DNA of 64,000 bases, from NCBI GenBank assembly GCA_963704005.1, contig CAVPGJ010000005.1:434001-498000 (forward strand), read 5' to 3'. Below are positions 58,425 through 64,000 of the stretch, piece after piece. The position numbers and the translations under genes are program-made. The notes under the pieces are model-generated. The model worked only from the letters and a program-made list of their open reading frames with translations. It ran no database searches and was not told where the DNA came from. Source of the stretch: AC-32 sp963704005 (lineage in GTDB: Bacteria; Actinomycetota; Thermoleophilia; Gaiellales; Gaiellaceae). Numbering within the stretch: position 1 is the first letter of the stretch; every line of letters begins with the position of its first letter.

Positions 58425-58861
58425 GCGACCTTTCCCATGTCGACGAGTCCGGGGCGATCCGGATGGTCGACGTCGGCTCGAAGCCGGTCTCGCGCCGGCG
58501 CGCGCGGGCACGGGCAATCGTGCGGATGGCGCCGGAGACCTCGGCGCGGCTCGCCGAGCTGCCGAAGGGGGACGCGCTGGCTGCAGCGCGGCTGGCCGGG
58601 ATCATGGCGGCGAAGCGCACCGCCGAGCTGATCCCGCTGTGCCATCCGCTGCCGTTGACGCACCTGGCCGTCGAGCTCGAGGTGGGCGAGGGCCTCGTCG
58701 AGATCGAAGCCTCGGCCGAGACCACGGCGCAGACCGGCGTCGAGATGGAGGCGCTGGTCGCCGCGACGGTTGCGGCCCTGACCGTCTACGACATGGCCAA
58801 GGGCGTCGACTCCGCGATGGAGATCGGCGAGGTGCGGCTGCTGGAGAAGGTGAAGGAGTGA
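58421..58861 (+). CDS. moaC: Cyclic pyranopterin monophosphate synthase
   Basis: 146 aa. GIMAAKRTAELIPLCHPLPL and GVEMEALVAATVAALTVYD are the MoaC signatures; MVDVGSKPVSRRRARA near the start and terminal Lys-rich helix fit. Second step of molybdenum cofactor synthesis. GTGA overlap with the next gene. Confidence 0.95.
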   Translation: MSDLSHVDESGAIRMVDVGSKPVSRRRARARAIVRMAPETSARLAELPKGDALAAARLAGIMAAKRTAELIPLCHPLPLTHLAVELEVGEGLVEIEASAETTAQTGVEMEALVAATVAALTVYDMAKGVDSAMEIGEVRLLEKVKE

Positions 58862-59337
58862 GGGCGGCGGTCGTCACCGTGTCAGACGGCGTCTCGGAGG
58901 GGACGCGCCAGGACGAGAGCGGCGATGTGCTCGCCGGGCTGCTCGCAGCCGAGGGCTACGAGGTCGAGCGGCGGATCGTGCCCGACGACCGCGACGCGAT
59001 CGCCGAGGCCATCGCCGAGCTCGCCGAAGAGGTGGCGCTGGTGCTGACGACCGGCGGCACGGGCCTCGGCCCGCGTGACGTCACGCCCGAGGCGACGGCC
59101 GAGGTCCTCGAGCGCGCGGCGCCGGGGATCGCCGAGGCGCTGCGAGCCGATTCGCTCGCCAAGACGCCGCACGCCCTGCTCTCGCGTGGGGTCGCGGGCG
59201 TCAGGGGTCAGACCCTGGTCGTCAACCTCCCCGGCTCGCCCGGCGGCTGCCGCGACGGCTTCGAGGTTCTGCGCCCGGCGCTGGCGCACGCGCTGGAGCT
59301 CCTGGCCGGCGAGCCGACCGCCCACCGCCAAACATGA
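58858..59337 (+). CDS. mogA: Molybdopterin adenylyltransferase MogA/MoaB
   Basis: 159 aa from GTG 58858. VVTVSDGVSEGTRQDESGDV at the start, LVLTTGGTGLGPRDVTPEA the molybdopterin-binding loop, and VVNLPGSPGGCRDGFEVL at the end are MoaB/MogA-like. Adenylylates molybdopterin before MoeA acts. ATGA overlap with ubiA. Confidence 0.93.
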   Translation: MRAAVVTVSDGVSEGTRQDESGDVLAGLLAAEGYEVERRIVPDDRDAIAEAIAELAEEVALVLTTGGTGLGPRDVTPEATAEVLERAAPGIAEALRADSLAKTPHALLSRGVAGVRGQTLVVNLPGSPGGCRDGFEVLRPALAHALELLAGEPTAHRQT

Positions 59338-60189
59338 GCGCGTTGGCGTATCCCGCGCGCTTTGCGCGGCTGGTCAAGTTCGAGCACACGGTCTTCGCGC
59401 TGCCGTTTGCCTACGTCGGCGCCTTCCTGGCCGTGAATGCCGTGCCGAGCGCGCACGACCTGCTCTGGATCACGGTCGCGATGGTCGGCGCCCGCTCGCT
59501 GGCGATGGGGCTGAACCGCCTGATCGACGCCGGGCTCGACGCGCGCAACCCGCGCACCGCGAGCCGCGAGCTGCCGGCCGGGTTGCTCTCGTCCGCGCAG
59601 GTCGTCCTCTTCTGCGCCGCCTCGCTCGCGGTCTTCCTCGTCGCCGTCTTCCAGCTCGATCCGCTCGTCCACTGGCTCTGGCCGATCCCGGTCGCCGGGT
59701 TCGTGATCTACCCGTACCTGAAGCGCTGGACCTGGACGTGCCACCTCTGGCTCGGGGCGGTCGACGGGCTCGCCCCGATCGGCGCCTGGGCTGCGATCAC
59801 CGGCACGCATCCCGTGGGAGGCCTGGGCGCTCGGCGGCGCGGTCGCGCTCTGGGTGTCCGGCTTCGATCTCTTCTACTCGCTGCTCGACGTCGAGATCGA
59901 CAACGCCCAGGGGCTGCAGTCGATGGCGACACGCTTCGGCGAGCGGGGCGTCTTCCTGGCCGCTCGCCTCTTCCATGCAGGGACCGTCGCGCTGCTCGCC
60001 GCCGCCGGCGCCGGCCTCGACGTCGGCGCCTTCTACTGGATCGGCGTCGCCGTGGTCGCCGTGCTCCTCGCCTACGAGCACTCGCTCGTCCGTCCGGGCG
60101 ACCTGCGCCGCCTCGACACCGCCTTCTTCACCATGAACGGCGTCATCTCGGTCGCTTTCAGCGTCTTCGTCCTGCTGGACGTCCTGTGA
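59334..60189 (+). CDS. UbiA-family prenyltransferase, one extra base near 59814
   Basis: 284 aa once one base is removed after ACGCATCCC (59814). First part has NRLIDAGLDARNPRTASREL (prenyl-diphosphate/Mg site), second part, in the next frame, GFDLFYSLLDVEIDNAQGLQ (second Asp-rich site). About eight membrane helices. Attaches a polyprenyl tail to an aromatic ring; RNPRTASRELPAG and LVKFEHTVFALPFAYVG are close to the MqnP/UbiA-like group of menaquinone routes (inference). Break is probably a sequencing error. Confidence 0.85.
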
Positions 60190-60770
60190 TCCGCGCGGCC
60201 GGGCTCGAGAAGCGCTACGGCTTCAAGCGCGTGCTCTCCGGACTCAACTTCGAGCTCCCGCGCGGCGGCTTCCTGGTCGTCACCGGGCCGAACGGCTCGG
60301 GCAAGACCACGCTGCTGCGGCTCTGCGCCGGCCTCGCGATCCCGACCGCCGGGACGCTGGAGGTCGAGCCGGACCGCAGCCTGATCGGCTACCTCGGGCA
60401 CGAGCCTCTGGTCTACCGCGAGCTGACCGCGCTCGAGAACCTCGACCTCTACGGGCGGCTCTACCGCGTGCCCGAGCGGCGCGAGCGGATCGGGATGCTG
60501 CTCGAGCGGTTCGGGCTCTGGGAGGCGCGGCGCGAGCGGGCCTCGGCGCTCTCGCGCGGCCAGCTGCAGCGGCTCGCGCTCTCCCGCGCCCTCCTGCACA
60601 AGCCGGAGCTGCTGATCCTGGACGAGCCGTTCTCCGGCCTCGACGCGGACGGTGCCGAGCTGCTCGACCGCGAGCTGGCGGGGATGCGGGAACGGCGGAC
60701 GCTGCTCGTCTCCACCCACGACCCCGAGCGCATCGCGCCGTTTCAGACGGGAGCGCTCGCTCTTGCGTAG
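60186..60770 (+). CDS. ccmA: Haem exporter ABC ATPase
   Basis: 194 aa from GTG 60186 overlapping the ubiA TGA. Walker A GPNGSGKTTLLRLC, signature LSRGQLQRLALSRAL, Walker B LLILDEPFSGLDADG, H-loop STHDPERI. Short single-domain ATPase as in CcmA, followed by ccmB. Works in System I cytochrome c maturation. Confidence 0.88.
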   Translation: MIRAAGLEKRYGFKRVLSGLNFELPRGGFLVVTGPNGSGKTTLLRLCAGLAIPTAGTLEVEPDRSLIGYLGHEPLVYRELTALENLDLYGRLYRVPERRERIGMLLERFGLWEARRERASALSRGQLQRLALSRALLHKPELLILDEPFSGLDADGAELLDRELAGMRERRTLLVSTHDPERIAPFQTGALALA

Positions 60771-61404
60771 GTATTTCGCAGACACGGCAGTCCTGGCGCG
60801 CAAGGACCTGCGCCTGGAGTTGCGAGCGCGCGACACCTTGCCGGCGATGCTGCTCTTCGTCCTCTCGGTGCTGGCCGTCTTCCACTTCGCCTTGCCGTCG
60901 GGCTCGTCGCGCCTGGCGGCGTTCGGCCTGCTCTGGGTGGCGATCATCTTCACTGCGCTGCTCGGGCTCGGACGCGCGTTCGTGGCCGAGCGGGAGCAGG
61001 GCCTGCTCGACGCGCTCGTCCTCGCGCCGGTCGACCGGAGCACGATCTGGCTTGCGAAGGGAATCGCGACCCTCGCCTTCCTGGTCGTCGCCGAGCTGGT
61101 GGCGCTGCCCGCCTTCGCGCTCTTCTTCACGCCGGTCTCGTGGGCCACGATCGCCGGCGTGCTGCTCGCCGACCTCGGCATCTGCGCGGTGGGCGTCCTG
61201 CTCTCGGCGATGGCCGCGGCCGGCCGGGCCCGCGAGCTGCTGCTGCCGCTGCTCTTCCTGCCGCTCGCGCTCCCGATCGTGATCGGCGGCGTCGGTGCAA
61301 GCGTCGCCCAGAGCTCCGGCAAATACCTCGCCTTCCTGGCGCTCTACGACGCGATCTTCGCCCTGCTCGCCTGGGCCTCGTTCGAGTACGTCGTCACCGA
61401 GTGA
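60763..61404 (+). CDS. ccmB: Haem exporter permease CcmB
   Basis: 213 aa from TTG 60763 overlapping ccmA. Six membrane helices; VLARKDLRLELRARDTLPAM, GRAFVAEREQGLLDALVLAP and LLPLLFLPLALPIVIGG are CcmB blocks. 3' end overlaps the convergent methyltransferase by 11 bases. ccmC/ccmE not in the window. Confidence 0.88.
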   Translation: MRRYFADTAVLARKDLRLELRARDTLPAMLLFVLSVLAVFHFALPSGSSRLAAFGLLWVAIIFTALLGLGRAFVAEREQGLLDALVLAPVDRSTIWLAKGIATLAFLVVAELVALPAFALFFTPVSWATIAGVLLADLGICAVGVLLSAMAAAGRARELLLPLLFLPLALPIVIGGVGASVAQSSGKYLAFLALYDAIFALLAWASFEYVVTE

Positions 61405-62317
61405 CCGCGGCGCAGATCGCGTCGATGTGCCGGTGGTCGGTGCCACAGCAGCCGCCGAAGACGACCAGGCCCGGAAGCCGGTCGCGGAGCTCTCGGTAGT
61501 CCCGCGCCAGCTCGGCGGGATCGCCCTCGTCGAGCTCGCCCGACTCGTCCAGCTCCGCATGGCTCTTGCTCGAGGCGTTGGCCCGCAGCCCGCGCAGCCG
61601 CTCGAGCCACGGGGCCGGTCGCACAGCGCGCGCGAAGTGGCTCGTGTGCGCGCAGTTGACCATGAAGAAGGCGGGTCCCTCGCCGGTTGCGGCGTCCACC
61701 TGTTCGATCGCCTCCCCGAGCGCCTGTCCGCTCGGCAGGCGCCCGTCGGTCTCGATCGTGAACGAGATCACCACGGGCACGCCGGCACGCTTCGCCGCGC
61801 GGACGATCCCGATCGCCTCGTCCGCGTACGTGAGCGTCAGCGCGCTGACCAGCTCGGCGCCCGCCTCTGCAAGCGTCTTCACCTGCGGCAGGTGGTAGCG
61901 CTCGGCCTCGGCCGCCGTCATCGCCTCGTCGACCCGGTAGGCGTCCCCGCGTGGGCCGACGCACCCGCTGACCACGATCTCCGGATCGCCGGCCGCCCCC
62001 GCCTTCAGCTCGTCGAGCAGGGCGACGCCGCGCCGGTTGACGTCCGCGAGCGCCTCCTCCGAGTAGCCGAGCTTCTCGCCCCAGCTGCGACTCGCGCGCC
62101 ACGTCGGGGCGTCGAGCACGATCCCGACGCCGCGCCGCCGGGCGATCTCGAGATAGGGGAGGTAGTAGGCGCGGAGCGCCTCGCGTCCGGCCGGGTCGTC
62201 GAGCAGCGGGAACGATGCGAATTCCGGCAGCTCGTAGCCGTCCTGGAAGATCAGCGACGTCTCCATCCCTCCGTCGGTGATGAACATGCGGCCGGAGAGC
62301 TGCGGGAGCTCGCTCAC
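61394..62317 (-). CDS. Homocysteine S-methyltransferase family protein
   Basis: 307 aa from GTG 62317. ITDGGMETSLIFQDGYEL, zinc-binding Cys in MVNCAHTSHF and the GGCCGTDHRHI pair near the C-terminus define the MetH/BHMT/MmuM catalytic domain. Methyl donor (S-methylmethionine, betaine or other) is unknown. Coupled to ccmF by a GTGA overlap, an odd partner. Confidence 0.88.
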   Translation of the reverse strand: MSELPQLSGRMFITDGGMETSLIFQDGYELPEFASFPLLDDPAGREALRAYYLPYLEIARRRGVGIVLDAPTWRASRSWGEKLGYSEEALADVNRRGVALLDELKAGAAGDPEIVVSGCVGPRGDAYRVDEAMTAAEAERYHLPQVKTLAEAGAELVSALTLTYADEAIGIVRAAKRAGVPVVISFTIETDGRLPSGQALGEAIEQVDAATGEGPAFFMVNCAHTSHFARAVRPAPWLERLRGLRANASSKSHAELDESGELDEGDPAELARDYRELRDRLPGLVVFGGCCGTDHRHIDAICAAVTR

Positions 62318-64000
62318 GTCGTCGCGGCGACGGGCTCCGCGCGGCGGGCGAGGCGGCGCTGCTCGCGCGGGTCGGGCCACATCGCGATCAGCGCACCGAG
62401 CAGGAAGACCAGGCCCGCGAGCCAGACGAACGGCACCAGCGGGTTGACGAGCACCTTGAGCACGACCGAGCCGTCCTTGTTGAACTGGTCGCCGATCACG
62501 AACAGGTCCTGCGCGCGCAGCCAGTCGGTGTGGATCGAGACCTCGTTCGAGGTCTGCTGCTCGGCCGGGTACTCGTTCTTGCCGGCGCTCAGCGCCGCGA
62601 CCTGGCTGTTCCCGCGCCAGACCGCGAGCCGCGCTCGCTCTTCCAGGTCGTTCGGCCCGTTGCGCACGGTCGCGCCCAGGTAGTGGAGCCGGTAGCCGCG
62701 GATCGACATCGACTGGCCGGGCTGCAGGTGCCGCACCTTCGTCGCGCCGTAGGCGTTGCCGGCGATCCCGATCGCGAGCAGGACGATCGCCGCGTGGACG
62801 ACGTAGCCGCCGTAGCGACGCCGGTTCCGCGACACGAGCGACTCGAAGGCGCCGAGCCAGGTGCGCTCGCCGAGCGCCTTGCGCGCTCTCGTCCCGCGGA
62901 CGAACTCGAGCACGATCGCGGCGAGCACGAAGACGCTGAACGTGTATGCGATCAGCGCCGGAATGCTGGAGCCGGCGCCCAGCGCGAGCAGCACCGCACC
63001 TGCGACCAGCGCTGCCACCGTCGGCCAGACCAGGCTCGCGCCGAGCGACCGCAACGAGGTGCGCCGCCAGGCGACCAGCGGCCCGATCCCCATCAGCAGC
63101 AGCAGCGGCAGGCCGAACACGCGCAGGAAGAAGTCGAAGTAGGGCGCGCCGACCGTGATCCGCTCGCCCCGCACCGCCTCGGAGAGCAGCGGGAACGCGA
63201 CACCCCAGAGCACGGTCAGCGTGAAGGCGACGAGCAGCAGGTTGTTGTAGAGGAACGCCGCCTCGCGTGAGGCGAGCGACTCGAGGCGCGTCCGTGTCCG
63301 CAGCAGTGGCAGGCGCCAGAAGATCAGCGCAGTCGAGAAGACCGCCGCGGCGACGATGAAGCCCAGGAACCATGCGCCGATCGGCGATTGCGCGAAGCTG
63401 TGGATCGAGCTGAGCACCCCGCTGCGGGTCAGGAAGGTGCCGAACAGCGAGAGGCAGAACGCGAGCGAGACGAGCACGGCGTTCCAGACGCGGAGCATGT
63501 TCTTCTTCTCCTGCACCATCACCGAGTGCAGGAAGGCGGTCGAGGCGAGCCAGGGCATGAGGGCCGCGTTCTCGACCGGGTCCCAGCCGTAGTAGCCGCC
63601 CCAGCCGACCTCCTCGTAGGCCCACTTGGCGCCGAGCAGGATCCCGATCCCGAGCGCGGCCCAGGCGAGCAGCGTCCAGCGGCGGGTGACGACGATCCAG
63701 CGCTCGTCGTTGCGGCCGGAGAGGAGCGCGCCGGCGGCGAAGACGAACGGGATCGTCATCCCGACGTAGCCGAGGTAGAGCAGCGGCGGGTGGATCATCA
63801 TGTACGGGTTCTGAAGGCTGGGGGTGAGGCCGGCGCCGTCTGCCGGCGCGGGGGCGCGCGCGAACGGGCTCGCGACGAAGGTGAGCACGAAGGCGAAGAA
63901 GGCGGCGATCGCGCCGAGGACGGGGATCGTCCACGGGAGGAGGCGCCGGATCAGCGACCGGTTGAGCAGCACCGCGGCCGAGCCGAGGCCGGTCAGCACG
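62314..64000 (-). CDS. ccmF: Cytochrome c haem lyase subunit CcmF, N-terminus outside window
   Basis: 561 residues visible; the N-terminal part is cut off by the right edge. WWD-type haem-handling motif WGGYYGWDPVENAALMPWL, many membrane helices, His residues in NPYMMIHPPLLYLGYVG, and an extracytoplasmic C-terminal domain (about 420-520). Ligates haem to apocytochrome c. On the opposite strand from ccmA/ccmB. Confidence 0.93.
   Translation of the reverse strand, partial: VLTGLGSAAVLLNRSLIRRLLPWTIPVLGAIAAFFAFVLTFVASPFARAPAPADGAGLTPSLQNPYMMIHPPLLYLGYVGMTIPFVFAAGALLSGRNDERWIVVTRRWTLLAWAALGIGILLGAKWAYEEVGWGGYYGWDPVENAALMPWLASTAFLHSVMVQEKKNMLRVWNAVLVSLAFCLSLFGTFLTRSGVLSSIHSFAQSPIGAWFLGFIVAAAVFSTALIFWRLPLLRTRTRLESLASREAAFLYNNLLLVAFTLTVLWGVAFPLLSEAVRGERITVGAPYFDFFLRVFGLPLLLLMGIGPLVAWRRTSLRSLGASLVWPTVAALVAGAVLLALGAGSSIPALIAYTFSVFVLAAIVLEFVRGTRARKALGERTWLGAFESLVSRNRRRYGGYVVHAAIVLLAIGIAGNAYGATKVRHLQPGQSMSIRGYRLHYLGATVRNGPNDLEERARLAVWRGNSQVAALSAGKNEYPAEQQTSNEVSIHTDWLRAQDLFVIGDQFNKDGSVVLKVLVNPLVPFVWLAGLVFLLGALIAMWPDPREQRRLARRAEPVAATT

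Noticed and set aside
59334..60770. One open frame looks like a UbiA-CcmA fusion protein
   Set aside because: The conserved second half of UbiA lies in a different frame (59815-60189); ccmA merely shares the first frame. Two genes, one extra base.
1..64000. Mobile element, prophage or genomic island
   Set aside because: No transposase, integrase or phage gene, no long terminal inverted repeats, and codon style is uniform throughout.

Overview
The window is 64 kb of GC-rich chromosome from a deep-branching, high-GC actinobacterium. Thermoleophilia (Gaiellales/Solirubrobacterales-like) is my best guess, from the GTG/TTG-rich starts, the gene content and the gene order. This assignment is inference: there is no 16S gene here. 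It is core genome around the replication origin, with no IS element, prophage, CRISPR array or obvious island.

Layout. 1-6.3 kb: a cut-off HAD phosphatase gene, a lipoprotein esterase, and a minus-strand fatty-acid cluster (ECF sigma factor, fabZ, fabH, fabD, fabG, fabF) with no acpP. 6.3-11.6 kb: birA, a PGRP-type amidase, an nfeD-slipin pair, a GalT-like gene and a MerR regulator with its own dyad operator. 11.6-25.7 kb: the origin region. dnaA, dnaN, recF, dciA, gyrB and gyrA run leftward; rpmH, rnpA, yidD, yidC, jag, rsmG, parA and parB run rightward. The 340-base dnaA-rpmH gap with DnaA-box-like sites is the probable oriC. 25.7-34 kb: a nuclease-fold protein, a GNAT, tRNA-Ile(GAT), a bifunctional nuclease, chorismate mutase, a PrcB-domain protein, an L,D-transpeptidase, a CPBP protease, a binding lipoprotein, a PIG-V-like mannosyltransferase, DUF2203 and MscS. 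34-45.7 kb: a class A PBP, GT87, DUF2079, GT4 and GT2 envelope glycosylation genes, moeA, a sortase and an M28-like membrane protein. 45.7-53.3 kb: a two-component system, HtrA, an RsbW-like kinase, and two trehalose genes (treT, otsA) flanking a fluoride-riboswitch crcB-DUF190 operon. 53.3-64 kb: a giant cyclase-ATPase-TPR regulator, ALDH, moaC, mogA, a UbiA prenyltransferase, ccmA, ccmB and, on the other strand, a homocysteine methyltransferase and ccmF (cut by the window end).

Main non-standard observations. (1) A dispersed family of two-stem-loop repeats, about ten copies, varies in its stems but keeps its loops. It sits at gene ends and in several cases supplies a start codon. Two copies belong to a 117-bp tandem duplication. 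(2) The crcB fluoride riboswitch shows an explicit ribosome-site switch. (3) An intrinsic-terminator hairpin ends one base before the gyrB ATG. (4) Four conserved genes or gene segments are broken by single extra bases (fabG twice, gyrB, ubiA, perhaps recF), which looks like sequencing error rather than biology. (5) Many genes have a TANNNT hexamer 6-11 bases before the start codon, suggesting widespread leaderless transcripts. (6) The M28-like protein has lost the catalytic Glu pair, and GyrA has Gln at the quinolone-determining Ser position.
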